A stretch of 64,000 bases of DNA from CAVWDI01 sp963793095 (GCA_963793095.1 CAWBYY010000001.1:409342-473341); one strand, 5' to 3'; counted from the first letter of the stretch, positions 8,462 through 17,704 are shown. A program made the numbers and translations. The notes: generated by a model from the letters alone, not told the origin.

Positions 8462-9322
8462 TTATCCCTGGCTGTTTTCAGCTGCCAGATCCGCCTGAGG
8501 GATTTCATACTGGAAGGAGAATTTACTCCTGAAACGCCTTAAAGCCCGCAGGACAGGTTCCCCAAACAATAGAATAAAAAGGAAATTCCCTGCAGCCCGG
8601 GCGAGATCCCACACCAGTGAAGTAACCAGATAATATATAGAGTATCGATTTAATGTATCCAGCCAGGAGATGCCCTGTTCCCAGTACTGGTTTGCTGGGC
8701 CGGTGATATACGGCCAGGACCACAGGTTCAACAACGCGCCGTATAAAAAACCCCAGACCCCTCCGAAAACAGCCAGGACAATCACTTCCCGGAAGCGTCC
8801 TTCACCCCCAATTATTCTCACAACCGGCCTGCACAGAGGGGCGCTCATCCCTACCCAACCGGCTGCAAACATCTGGCCTGGCAGCCAGGGCCCAATCCCA
8901 CCGGTTAAAAGAGCGGAGATCAGGATCGTCATGGATCCCATCAGGAAACCAAACCGCCCTCCAAACACATAGCCGGTCAGCACGATCAGGAAAAAGATCG
9001 GGCTGAATCCGCCCGGGCCAGGGATCGCTACTTCCAAAAATCGCAGTGCGGCATTAATGGAGACCAGCAATCCCAGCAGTGCAATCAATTTGGCATCGAC
9101 CGATTGACCCTGGACTTCATAGAGCAGGACGATAAGACAAATCCCCAGGAGCAGAGTCATCATCAAAGGCATCTCGGCTAACCTTGGTATGGGATTATTA
9201 TCAGGTTGATTAAAAGCAGGAAATATCAGCGGATAGGTAAATGCCAGCAGCCCAATCAATGTTGTCAGGCAGTAAATCAATATGCTGATTAAATTGTTAC
9301 TTTTTTTGTCCGGATACATCAA
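8462..9322 (-). CDS. ECF transporter S component, probable cobalamin or precursor binding
   Basis: A 286-residue integral membrane protein with about six to eight hydrophobic segments and the S-component features GPGGFSPIFFLIVLTGYVFG and GGRFGFLMGSMTILISALLTGG. The basic C-terminus is cytoplasmic in type. Its place as first intact gene before EcfT and the fused ATPase, downstream of a cobalamin riboswitch and of transcobalamin-like genes, points to a CbrT-like role in B12 uptake; this is inference, since S components share little sequence. The start follows the broken DUF4430 gene by 16 bases. Confidence 0.83.
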   Translation of the reverse strand: MMYPDKKSNNLISILIYCLTTLIGLLAFTYPLIFPAFNQPDNNPIPRLAEMPLMMTLLLGICLIVLLYEVQGQSVDAKLIALLGLLVSINAALRFLEVAIPGPGGFSPIFFLIVLTGYVFGGRFGFLMGSMTILISALLTGGIGPWLPGQMFAAGWVGMSAPLCRPVVRIIGGEGRFREVIVLAVFGGVWGFLYGALLNLWSWPYITGPANQYWEQGISWLDTLNRYSIYYLVTSLVWDLARAAGNFLFILLFGEPVLRALRRFRSKFSFQYEIPQADLAAENSQG

Positions 9323-9338
9323 AAGGATTATAGCAGTC

Positions 9339-10255
9339 TCAGGAGAGCAGACTGGTTAAGAATTTCTGGATGATTTGCAGGAAGTCCAGGATCGATGACC
9401 CCGCTGATACATCTTTTTCCGGAACATCGGTGGCTTCCAGGAAATAAAAATCCCCTGCTTTGGAGGCTGCATCCGCTGCTTTCCTGGGTGGTCCTGAAAT
9501 CCCTTCCATATTATTCCCAGGCTCTGGGATGGCTGAACTTTCCGTGATTTCAGCTGTGCTGGAAGGTGTGATTTCGACATTTTCAGCAACTTCCGGGGTA
9601 GAAGTAACTGTAATTAGGACAGCAGTTGGAGCAGATGTAGCAGGGATGGCGGGGATAGGGCTGCTGGTTGGTGGATTGTTCTGGGAGGGTAGGGGTGTCG
9701 CCGTGTTTGTGGGTTGTTTTGTCGGTGTCGGAGTTGGCGAAGTAGGGGTCACAGGGATAAAAGTCGGTTTCCGGGTTTTGGCTGGTTTTTTTTGATCGGA
9801 AGACTGCGATTTACAGATCTCCTCATAACTGATTGGAGGCGGCGGAGATTGACCATTTCCCCAGACCCATCCATCAACATCCTTATCCTGCAACTGGTAA
9901 CTCCCTGCACCTAAAGAAGAGTATTCCCAAGTGTTGTCTCGTAAATGCCAGTATGACCAGTACAATGGGACCTGGCAGTGAGACAGGTGTCATCGCCAGG
10001 GCAGCCGGTTCCCCAATTTTGCATATCGCAGCTCCCAAACCTGAGAAATCCACTTCCAGATCCAATGATGTTTTTGTAGTAGTTCGTAACCAGTGATTGT
10101 TGCACTATCTAAGGGTATGCAAAAAGTTCGATGGAACCATCGCCATACTGGATTATCAAGCCCGCACGGTTGGTGGATTGAGCCTCTGTTATCGACAACG
10201 GAATGACCAACAACCCGAATAAAAAAATATAAAGTAGGATTTTTTGTATTTTCAT
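9339..10255 (-). pseudogene. Broken secreted DUF4430 (transcobalamin C-domain-like) protein
   Basis: An ATG at 10,255 opens a secreted protein: MKIQKILLYIFLFGLLVIPL, then RAGLIIQYGDGSIELFAYP and a stop (10,111-10,113). The reading continues in other frames through TITGYELLQ, then ICKIG, GCPGDDTCL and finally YWSYWHLRDNTWEYSS and DKDVDGWVWG in the frame open from 9,965 to the stop. This order is that of the DUF4430/transcobalamin-like C-terminal fold. After it come a Thr/Pro/Ser-rich stretch of about 80 residues and a hydrophobic tail (ILDFLQIIQKFLTSLLS), suggesting surface tethering. At least three frame changes are needed to read it through. Decay is the obvious reading, but local sequence error cannot be excluded. 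Confidence 0.78.
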
Positions 10256-10372
10256 TGGAAGGAAATTAATTAAAATTCAGTTTGAATATGGTTATTGACC
10301 AGAAGCTTCCGGTTAGAGCATATATTTCGAAGACTGTATATCTATGCAAAAATATCGTCTTCAAAGCTACTC

Positions 10373-11849
10373 CTAATTCTTTTCCTGTGACTTAGTCATT
10401 ATATTTATCCGGGTTAACAGTGCGATTGTGAAATCAAGGTGAGCTGCATTTCCGCTAAATATTACCGGCAGGTATGCACCATCACATAACATCCAATGAT
10501 CTGTGTTAATCGGGAAGGGTTTCGCGTTTAGAGCTGAAATTGCCTGAGTAGTTGCTGTAATTTGTTCCTGTATTACCTTCTTTCCATATAAAACTGCCGT
10601 CTGCATCCTGGTTTCTAAGTAAGTACTGGACTAGGATTATTACCATCCATCTGCCATGCTGCAGAGGTGGGATCTTGACCAACCGCGTAGATTGCCTGTA
10701 TCGCATATGCGGTCGAATTGGTGTCGCTGGCTGTGAACCCTTTGTTGGATCATACGGGAAAAACCACCGTCATCCTGCTGGCAGGCTTTGAGAATATCTC
10801 AGACCGTCCTGAATTGCGGTTGAACCGGGATCCTCACCGACTGCAACCAATGCCATGACCGCCAGGGCGGTTGTGTTCGAATCGCAGGTGAAATTCATCA
10901 TTCCATTCCCAACAGGTGTATGTTGTCCCGCCAAATTCTCGGTGATTGTTTGTTCTTGAGAAAAGTAACAGCGCTGCTTCCAGGAATTGTCCTATTCATT
11001 GCTTTTGTTCCCAGCATCGCCCAGATGTGAAAACCGGATTGGGAACTGAACTGTCCATTGTCTGGATTGTAATAGTCCATCGGCGATTTTGTTCCAGCAG
11101 GTCTGCAGGCACCGGTTGCGGTCATCCCTGTCGCCAGCTTACCGGCTTGAGCGCACCTTTAAGCTGTATGAAATGCGTTGTTTTTCCAGTAAGTCAAATA
11201 GCGATTTTCCGTCCACTTCTCTGCGCCAGTCTTCTGCTGATAATATGTCGAACCAATTGCCAGGTTTACTTCATTGGAACTTGATGAGGAGCCATAACCT
11301 CCAGTAGTCAAGAGTCCTGTTGTTAAGCGTAACCAATCCAGGGCGTGAGCCACCGGGGGAATTGGCGGGACATTCATCGGTTCTAAATATTCAGACCATA
11401 CCCAACCATCGATCTCGTCCCCATTGAATGTTGTAGACCCAGCCCCAACAGGGTGTTCTACCAATGCAGCTCCCATCCAGAAGTTAGTAACCCCAGAAGT
11501 TCGGAATCCAGCAAAAACAGTCTATCAGCCGGACATCCAACACCGTTAATACTACAGACTGCTTCACCAAACCTACCATAATCAGTAGGTAACGACTTCA
11601 AGCCCGGTCGACCTAAGCGCATTCAGACCGGAGATAGGCGGTGTAAATGTGATTTGGATGTAATCAAGATCACCAGGACTGTATTGAATAACGATATCCG
11701 TCTGTTCAGAAATGTCAAGAGGGGTTTCAGGATTGTCAATATCTACGGACTTAGCTGAAACTGATGAAAAATAGAAGTAAACAACCAACAAAGAAAATAA
11801 ATACTACAAAAATGGAGCCGATAATGTTGACCATCGAAATCTTCTTCAT
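10373..11849 (-). pseudogene. Broken transcobalamin-like protein: DUF4430 domain plus prenyltransferase-type alpha/alpha repeats
   Basis: The gene starts at ATG 11,849 behind a perfect GGAGGAG and encodes a membrane anchor (MVNIIGSIFVVFIFFVGC). Pieces in different frames then give a DUF4430 domain (DIVIQYSPGDLDYIQITFT, FGEAVCSINGVGCPAD, DEIDGWVW) and squalene-cyclase-like alpha/alpha repeats (AHALDWLRLTTGLLTTGGYG, NTTALAVMALVAVGEDPGST, LLRNQDADGSFIWKEG, ATTQAISALNAKPFPI). Intrinsic factor and transcobalamin combine just these two folds, in the opposite order. At least five frame changes or stops break it. It is the first gene after the cobalamin riboswitch. The 3' limit near 10,373 is the end of the last recognisable piece. 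Confidence 0.78.
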
Positions 11850-11910
11850 GTTACTCCTCCAGGTAATTTAGGTTTTCTTTATGAATTTCGAAGTAAATGA
11901 GGTGGGAATG

Positions 11911-11943
11911 CAAAAACACAAAACCCGCCCTTTTTGGGGCGGG
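11911..11943 (-). terminator. Rho-independent terminator of the cobalamin riboswitch
   Basis: On the minus strand a seven-base-pair stem, CCCGCCC with GGGCGGG (arms 11,937-11,943 and 11,924-11,930), is followed by TTTTGTGTTTTTG. It lies between the cobalamin aptamer and the first gene of the ECF locus, the position expected for a transcription-attenuating expression platform. Confidence 0.85.
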
Positions 11944-11989
11944 AGGCTCAAACAAACGATTGGGGGTTGTGGGTTTGGTTTCCACAGGC

Positions 11990-12170
11990 CCGGCCTCCCT
12001 TACCTCGAGAGAGATAACGAGCGAGGCTGGGGTGGGAATTCGGGCTTCACATGAAAAGTGTTACCGCTGCGGGACAGCACCAGACTAACATTGATACCTC
12101 AATGCTCACTGGTTTTCCCCATTATGCGCCACGCGTCCGGGCGACAGGCGCACCTCAACCTGCTTGTGAT
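11990..12170 (-). promoter_or_regulatory. Cobalamin (adenosylcobalamin-type) riboswitch aptamer
   Basis: Read on the minus strand the region shows the conserved cobalamin-aptamer order: GAGGTGCGCC, then GGGGAAAACCAGTG, then TGGTGCTGTCCCGCAGCGG followed by TAACAC, and AAGCCCGAATTCC. The GCTGTCCCGCA(A/G)C segment and the GGGAA...CCAGTG/TGGTGC pairing are hallmarks. A terminator follows at 11,911-11,943 and the first gene starts at 11,849. When B12 is plentiful, transcription of the capture and ECF genes should stop. Exact ends are approximate. Confidence 0.9.
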
Positions 12171-12241
12171 AATTTTCCCTAATTTATCACCAAGCGAATT
12201 TTCTGTCAATAAGAATTGGCTTCAGGATAATAAAGTAGAGA

Positions 12242-12742
12242 TTATTCGTGGGGGAGAATCTCATCTGCGGGAGGCAGTTCATATGATTCGAATTCGCCCC
12301 AGCGCCAGCCTTCAACGGCAGCGCCTTCGATCCGGGTTTCGGTGGCTCCAACCTGGTAGTCCATCCATTCGGTTCCGTCCCAGTAATGGTAGTTCCAGTA
12401 GGTATCTTTAGCGCAGAAACAATCATCCGACGGGCAGCCAATCCCTTCGATTGCGCACACCGCCAGGAAGCCGTCGCCGAAGTCATGGACGCTGATTTCA
12501 AGCCCGGTTTTCTCGAGCGCCTCAAAACCGCTTACCGGCGCCTCGATCTGCAATTCTTCAACCCTGAAATCATCAGGGCTGAACCCTACCACTATATAGA
12601 CAGGTTCTGCCTGGTGATCGTCTACGGCACCCTGACCGCCCGCTTCAGAATCCTGGGCTGGATTAGCAAAGATGATAATTATGATAAGGGCGATATTGAT
12701 AATGGTGATTAGAGCCGGAATTAACAGATTTCCTTTACGCAT
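12242..12742 (-). CDS. Membrane-anchored DUF4430 (transcobalamin C-like) protein
   Basis: An intact 166-residue protein with an N-terminal hydrophobic anchor (residues 5-25) and a DUF4430-type domain: YIVVGFSPDDFRVEELQIE, GFEALEKTGLEISVHDFG, CAIEGIGCPSDDCFCAKD, YWNYHYWDGTEWMDYQVGA and EGAAVEGWRWG. The same order of motifs is found in the broken genes at 9.3-11.8 kb, so the three are paralogues. In transcobalamin the equivalent domain packs on bound cobalamin. The start is taken at the fifth codon of the open frame because GGAG lies six bases upstream. It ends 70 bases before the riboswitch, so it is not obviously controlled by it. B12 binding is inference. Confidence 0.75.
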   Translation of the reverse strand: MRKGNLLIPALITIINIALIIIIIFANPAQDSEAGGQGAVDDHQAEPVYIVVGFSPDDFRVEELQIEAPVSGFEALEKTGLEISVHDFGDGFLAVCAIEGIGCPSDDCFCAKDTYWNYHYWDGTEWMDYQVGATETRIEGAAVEGWRWGEFESYELPPADEILPHE

Positions 12743-12789
12743 AAATTTCTCCATCTCGGTTGAAGCTAAATTAGATGATATCTTTAACT

Positions 12790-13305
12790 TTAATGCATTA
12801 ACCGGCGGTTGATTGCCTGTGCCAGTCCCTCTGGATCCTGGGATCCAAGCAGTATTTTATCCCCGTTTTGCAAGAGAATGCCAATAACCCTGCTCCCGCT
12901 GATTGTATAAACCGGGGGATTCCCACCTCCAATGTGGATGTCCAGAAAACCACGATTCTCAGGCGGCACCTCTTCTACCAAATTCACCGATTGGATTTCT
13001 GTAAACGGGATGGTGGTTTGGCTGGATAATGGCGAAAATTTTATATGAAGGCCTTCCGGATCCAGTTCAGTTACCAGCCTGGTAATGTATAGCAGAATCG
13101 GTGCGAGCAATCCAAAAATTATCCAAAGTATAACTGTCATCCAATCCGGGATCGTGTTCGTTGAAAGCGGAGTTTTAAATAGTATTAAATTCAAAAAGCT
13201 GTACCAGGAAAGGCCTGCGGCTGCCATAAGCACGAGCAGTATCCAACGCTGGCGATAATACTGCATCTCCCGGAAATATGTTTTTTCGCCGGGATCAGTA
13301 TTCAT
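12790..13305 (-). CDS. Two-helix membrane protein with PH-like C-terminal domain, function unknown
   Basis: A 171-residue protein. Residues about 20-41 and 54-76 are hydrophobic; the remainder (ELDPEGLHIKFSPLS, IPFTEIQSVNLVEE, YTISGSRVIGILLQNGDKILLGSQDPEGLAQAI) has the pattern of a bacterial PH-like domain as found in small membrane proteins of the DUF6141 kind. It overlaps the start of nothing but its own start overlaps the end of the kinase gene by 11 bases, so the two are cotranscribed. I cannot assign a role. Confidence 0.6.
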   Translation of the reverse strand: MNTDPGEKTYFREMQYYRQRWILLVLMAAAGLSWYSFLNLILFKTPLSTNTIPDWMTVILWIIFGLLAPILLYITRLVTELDPEGLHIKFSPLSSQTTIPFTEIQSVNLVEEVPPENRGFLDIHIGGGNPPVYTISGSRVIGILLQNGDKILLGSQDPEGLAQAINRRLMH

Positions 13306-14635
13306 AAATGGAACCGCCGATAAATTCGCGTAAGACCGAATCGGGATGAACGATTAAATCATCCTCCAGCGGGAGGATTTCATCCAGAACCTGGTAGACC
13401 CTTTGTGCCCGGGTGAAGGCGTCTGTTCGCAGAGGATCGTTATCGAATTCTTTCGTCCAGATCTTGAAGTTATCGAAAAGTTTTGGCTTATAAATCGAGA
13501 GTTCGTAAGGCATTCCACTGTTGATAATGTAATTTGCCTGATTGATATTAGGGATAATGTGACGCATTTCGCTGGCACGCACGTAGTGCCAGTGGAGCAG
13601 TGTCCTGGTAGGGTCGTAAGCCCGGTATGCCGCATCGCGCAGCATCCGGCGCATTAACCGGATGTCCGTCCAGCGCACATATTCACCCTGGGATGTTTTC
13701 ATCTGGAGCAGGGGTTCCAGATAAACTTTAAATTTATTTGTTTCCGGAACGCTTCTGGTCATGTCTCCATACAGCCCGTGCAGGCTGTCGATCAGGATGA
13801 CCTCATCTGGTTTAATTTTTAGAGGCGTCTGTTCGTTATAGCGTTTACCGGTTTTAAAATCGTAAAAGGGTATCTTGACTTCCTGGCCTTCAACCAGCCT
13901 TTCCAGATGTTCATTTATCAAAGCCATGTCCAGAGCCTGGGGTGTTTCAAAATCATAATCCCCGAATTCGTCTTTTGGATGCATTTCCAGGTCGTAGAAA
14001 TAATTGTCCACATTTAAGGTGACCAGTTTTATACCAGCATGCTGCAGACGCTGGGATATCTTGATGGTTGTGGTGGTTTTCCCAGATGAGGAGGGACCAG
14101 TGATGATTACGATTTTCAGCCTGTCGCAGCACTGGAGCATGGATATCACCGAATTCTCCACATCAATATTGTAAGCTTCTTCAGCTTCAGCCACGATCCG
14201 GGAGATCTCGCCGTCCAGAATACGCTGGTTGAAATCCGCAATTGTGTTTACTCCATGTGCGACTGACCAGTCGAGCACCTGCCAGAGTTTCGGCCAGGGG
14301 ATATTGGGCGAGGGGCTGAGAGCCTGGGCAGCCCTCTCCTGGCGCCGGCTGGCTCTTTCCTCCCGATAAAGGATATATGCTTTGGCAACTTTTGCATGTC
14401 CATTCTCGATCAGCACCTTTTCAACAATATCCTGGATCTCCTCCACTGTTGGTATATGGTCTTCGGGATTACTGGATTCCAGAACATCAACCACCTGCTG
14501 GCTCAGGTTTTGGGCGGTATTGCGGTCTCGCCCGCCAACAGCCACTGCCGCCCTGTAAATTGCATTAGTGATCCGATCCTGGTTGAAAGGCACCACTGCT
14601 CCAGTCCGTTTTTCAACATATAAAATTTTTGACAT
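13295..14635 (-). CDS. ATP-cone domain fused to uridine-kinase/phosphoribulokinase-like nucleoside kinase
   Basis: A 446-residue protein with two parts. Residues about 3-95 form an ATP-cone (VEKRTGAVVPFNQDRITNAI, VEEIQDIVEKVLIENGHAKVAKAYILYRE), the allosteric nucleotide-sensing domain of ribonucleotide reductases and NrdR. The rest is a P-loop kinase: Walker A GPSSSGKTTTT at 180, NVDNYFYDLEMHP, FETPQALDMALINEHLERL, IPFYDFKTGKR and VILIDSLHGLYGDM, as in uridine kinases. The pairing suggests a nucleoside kinase whose activity is set by ATP/dATP levels, which is inference. It follows the DtxR gene by five bases. Confidence 0.85.
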   Translation of the reverse strand: MSKILYVEKRTGAVVPFNQDRITNAIYRAAVAVGGRDRNTAQNLSQQVVDVLESSNPEDHIPTVEEIQDIVEKVLIENGHAKVAKAYILYREERASRRQERAAQALSPSPNIPWPKLWQVLDWSVAHGVNTIADFNQRILDGEISRIVAEAEEAYNIDVENSVISMLQCCDRLKIVIITGPSSSGKTTTTIKISQRLQHAGIKLVTLNVDNYFYDLEMHPKDEFGDYDFETPQALDMALINEHLERLVEGQEVKIPFYDFKTGKRYNEQTPLKIKPDEVILIDSLHGLYGDMTRSVPETNKFKVYLEPLLQMKTSQGEYVRWTDIRLMRRMLRDAAYRAYDPTRTLLHWHYVRASEMRHIIPNINQANYIINSGMPYELSIYKPKLFDNFKIWTKEFDNDPLRTDAFTRAQRVYQVLDEILPLEDDLIVHPDSVLREFIGGSIYEY

Positions 14636-14640
14636 GATGA

Positions 14641-15333
14641 TTATGCGTTCAGTTCTATGAATATTTCCTGCGTAATTCTCGGGCCAAGGATTACCATATC
14701 CTTTCTACCCCTGACCCTTACTGTCAGGTTGTCGTCCAGTTTTGAATAAGCGAGTATGTCGATCCTTGCGCCGGGAATTATACCCAAATCCTGCAGGTAT
14801 CTGAGCAGTTCCGGGTCTTCGTCTCTAACCTGGGTCACGACGCCTCCCTGGCCGGAACGCAGGTCAGACAGGCAGGTATGCAGCTTAACCGGCATTTCCA
14901 GGTCTTTATTGGGGATCGGGTCACCGTGGGGATCATATGATGGATAACCCAGGGCTTCTTCGATGCGCTGTTCGAACTCTTCTGATATCACATGCTCCAA
15001 CTGATCTGCTTCCTCATGGACCTTATCCCAATCGTAACCAAGAACCTGGTGCAGGTACATCTCCAGCAAACGGTGGTTGCGGATGATTTCGAGGGCGATT
15101 CGATTGCCTTCCGGCGTAAGCACGACTCCACGGTGTTTCTGGTATTCTATCAGCGGGGGAGTTATATCATCCAGTTTTTTGATCATACCGGAAACAGATG
15201 CCGGGGAAACCTCCAGCACCTGGGCGATTTTTTTGGTGCTGGCGCGATCGTATATGGTTGTAATCTGGTAAATTGTCTTCAAGTAATCTTCAATTGTATG
15301 AGTTATTCCATGCGCTGCAATTTGCTCATTCAT
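14641..15333 (-). CDS. DtxR/MntR-family metal-dependent repressor with C-terminal FeoA-like domain
   Basis: About 230 residues. A winged-helix domain (TIEDYLKTIYQI, KKIAQVLEVSPASVSGMIKKL, LTPEGNRIALEIIRNHRLLEMYL) leads into the dimerisation/metal domain with the ligands in HEEADQLEHVISEE and YPSYDPHGDPIP, then an SH3/FeoA-like domain (VRDEDPELLRYLQDLGIIPGARIDIL). It should repress iron or manganese uptake when metal is replete. It is the last gene of the feo operon, after the FeoB membrane part (62-base gap). The start is uncertain: an ATG at 15,333 or a TTG at 15,357. Confidence 0.88.
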   Translation of the reverse strand: MNEQIAAHGITHTIEDYLKTIYQITTIYDRASTKKIAQVLEVSPASVSGMIKKLDDITPPLIEYQKHRGVVLTPEGNRIALEIIRNHRLLEMYLHQVLGYDWDKVHEEADQLEHVISEEFEQRIEEALGYPSYDPHGDPIPNKDLEMPVKLHTCLSDLRSGQGGVVTQVRDEDPELLRYLQDLGIIPGARIDILAYSKLDDNLTVRVRGRKDMVILGPRITQEIFIELNA

Positions 15334-15395
15334 ACTGATCTGCCCATTTTTTTTCAATAAACAAACCCATTGATTAATTTTCGGAGTTTTTAGAA

Positions 15396-16832
15396 TTATT
15401 GAATGATGAATTCAGCAATGCGCCAGATTTGGGCTACGAAAAATGTAACCGCAAATCCCATTGCAACCGGTAGCAGGGCTGCGAGGGTTGTCCATTTCTT
15501 GCTGCCAGATTCTTTGTACATTGTGTAGATTGTTGTACTGCAGGGATTGTGGATAAGGCTGAACAGCATCAGGTTGACAGCAGTCAGCAGAGTCCAACCG
15601 CCAGCAACCAGGATTGAACGGGTGATATTTTCATCCGCTTCGAACATAACCCCCGATCCAGATCCGACATCCGCGCCAAGAACAAGCACGGTGAGCATCA
15701 TTACGGTTGGGATCACAATCTCATTCGCTGGTATGGCGATGATGTATGCCAGCAGTATCACGCCATTCAACCCAATCAATATACCCAGCGGATTGAGAAA
15801 GTTGATAATATATTCAGCCAGACTGGTACCGTCAATCGTGATGTTAGCAACGAGCCAGATTATTGCGCCGGCTGGGGCGGCAAAGACAACTGCGCGCCAG
15901 AGAACATAAAGAGTGCGGTCGATAATTGAAGTGTAGACCGTTCGCAGGATTCTCGGAGGGCGGTAAGGCGGTAGTTCGAGGCTGAAAGTTGAGACTTCGC
16001 CTTTCAAAACAGTCCGCGAGAGCGCCCAGGACACGATAAAAGTGAGAATCACCCCAAGTACTGCGATTGCCATCACAGAGGCGGCTGAAATAAGGCCAGC
16101 CAGATATGAAGGAACAAGCGCGCCGATAAAAAGGGTTGCGATCAGGATTTGAGTCGGCCAGCGCCCATTGCAAAGGGCAAAATTATTGGTGATCATTGCA
16201 ATCAACCGCTCACGCGGGCTGTCAATAATGCGGGTTGATATCATCCCGGCAGCATTACATCCAAACCCCATCATCATTGATAGAGATTGTTTTCCGTGCG
16301 CGCCGCTCTTTTTAAATACATTATCGAGATTAAATGCAACCCGCGGCAGGTAGCCAAAGTCTTCAAGTAATGTAAACAGTGGAAAAAAAATCGCCATCGG
16401 CGGGAGCATCACGCTCACCACCCAGGCTGTTGCCAGATAAATTCCATCGATTAAAAATCCGCTTAACCACCACGGAAGATTAATCGCATCCGCAACCTCA
16501 TGCAGAATCGGGTAAATCCTGCCTATTAATAATTCGGCGATCAACTGAGAAGGGTAGTTTGCGCCAATAATTGTCAACCAAAAGACCAGCGCAAATAGCA
16601 ACAGCATCAGGGGGAAACCCCAGATTTTGCTGGTGACAATTTTGTCGATTGTCCTGTCAAGATCGAAACGCGGTTTTTCTCCGGATCGGGTAACTGCCCG
16701 GTCAGCAATACTTGCTGCTTCTGTAAAGGTAGTTTCCATAATCTTTTCATGGAAATCGCCTCCAACTTTCCAGCGTAGGTTCTGGGCAGTGGATAATATT
16801 TCATCAACAGTAATCTGGGCAGGAAGATTCAT
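15396..16832 (-). CDS. feoB: FeoB membrane (ferrous iron channel) part, encoded as a separate gene
   Basis: The 478-residue protein is the membrane half of FeoB: a soluble lead of about 70 residues, then helices with the two Gate motifs (MLPPMAIFFPLFTLLEDFGY followed by FKKSGAHGKQSLSMMMGFGC, and IIDSPRERLIAMITNNFALC NGRWP across the conserved Cys region), and the second Gate with IPANEIVIPTVMMLTVL. No GTPase domain is present; it is in the preceding gene, whose stop overlaps this start by four bases (ATGA). The clean overlap and the soluble lead argue for a natural split rather than a frameshift. Confidence 0.88.
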   Translation of the reverse strand: MNLPAQITVDEILSTAQNLRWKVGGDFHEKIMETTFTEAASIADRAVTRSGEKPRFDLDRTIDKIVTSKIWGFPLMLLLFALVFWLTIIGANYPSQLIAELLIGRIYPILHEVADAINLPWWLSGFLIDGIYLATAWVVSVMLPPMAIFFPLFTLLEDFGYLPRVAFNLDNVFKKSGAHGKQSLSMMMGFGCNAAGMISTRIIDSPRERLIAMITNNFALCNGRWPTQILIATLFIGALVPSYLAGLISAASVMAIAVLGVILTFIVSWALSRTVLKGEVSTFSLELPPYRPPRILRTVYTSIIDRTLYVLWRAVVFAAPAGAIIWLVANITIDGTSLAEYIINFLNPLGILIGLNGVILLAYIIAIPANEIVIPTVMMLTVLVLGADVGSGSGVMFEADENITRSILVAGGWTLLTAVNLMLFSLIHNPCSTTIYTMYKESGSKKWTTLAALLPVAMGFAVTFFVAQIWRIAEFIIQ

Positions 16833-17704
16833 GATACCGGCTCCAGTCCAATTTCAACAAGCTGGCTTGCGCTGTCGGTTGAATCTCTCTCCAGATTCCC
16901 AAGCTCTCCATTATGGAGCGCCGTAATTATCCGTTCATCACCGTCCAGCAGCCGTTGGGCAACCCAACGTGTATTGGGGAGGCCGGGATAAACCTGTTCG
17001 ATTTTTTCTGCAAGCATATCGATTGCTTTTTTTAATTCGAGCGGTTCGTTCAATACACGGTGCGGTCTGGTAACAAATTCGCCAGATGCGACATCATGGA
17101 TTGATTTTACAAGCGCATCCAGCCCGTCTTTTTGTCTGGCAGCAGTCGGGACCACAGGCACGCCAAGGTCACGAGAAAGTCGGCGCTGATCGATTTCAAT
17201 TCCATGGCGTTTTGCTTCATCCATCAAGTTTAAACAGATGACAACCCGGTCGGTAATTTGCATCACCTGCAGGGCGAGGTTAAGATTTCGTTCGAGCTGG
17301 GTTGCATCCACGATAACAACCGTCACATCCGGCTGCCCGAAAAGGATAAAATCCCGGGCGATTTCCTCATCAATGCTGGTTGCCAGGAGAGAATAAGTCC
17401 CTGGCAGATCGACAAGCTTGAATTTATAACTGCCGTATTCAAATCCACCTTCTGCTCGCGATACAGTTTTGCCAGGCCAGTTCCCGGTGTGCTGGCGCAA
17501 ACCTGTCAGAGCATTGAATACAGTGCTTTTACCTACGTTGGGATTACCAGCCAGGGCGACAACAAAATCCCAATCCCCCATATCCACCCCCAGCTTTTTC
17601 AGGTTTGCTGCATTGTGGACCGGACAGCTTGCACAGTCTGTTGATAACCCTTTCGGTTGAACTTGTATTTCATTGAGTTCTGGTTTTTGAGATGAGGTTT
17701 TCAC
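16829..17704 (-). CDS. feoB: FeoB GTPase part (small G-protein domain), encoded as a separate gene
   Basis: A 291-residue soluble protein with the FeoB G domain: G1 GNPNVGKSTVFNAL at about 54, HTGNWPGKTV (switch I), G3 DLPGTYSLLATS, and G4 NLMDEAKRHG. The regulatory helical domain follows (VVPTAARQKDGLDALV to RWVAQRLLDGDE). Normally this is the N-terminus of a single 600-800-residue FeoB. A short N-terminal CASCPVHNAANLKKLG contains cysteines ahead of the G domain, an addition seen in some split FeoBs. Overlaps with both neighbours (four bases each) indicate tight translational coupling. Confidence 0.9.
   Translation of the reverse strand: MKTSSQKPELNEIQVQPKGLSTDCASCPVHNAANLKKLGVDMGDWDFVVALAGNPNVGKSTVFNALTGLRQHTGNWPGKTVSRAEGGFEYGSYKFKLVDLPGTYSLLATSIDEEIARDFILFGQPDVTVVIVDATQLERNLNLALQVMQITDRVVICLNLMDEAKRHGIEIDQRRLSRDLGVPVVPTAARQKDGLDALVKSIHDVASGEFVTRPHRVLNEPLELKKAIDMLAEKIEQVYPGLPNTRWVAQRLLDGDERIITALHNGELGNLERDSTDSASQLVEIGLEPVS

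Noticed and set aside
15396..17704. Split feoB as a frameshift artefact
   Set aside because: Stop and start overlap as ATGA, and the membrane part has its own soluble N-terminal lead, so a natural two-gene FeoB is more likely.
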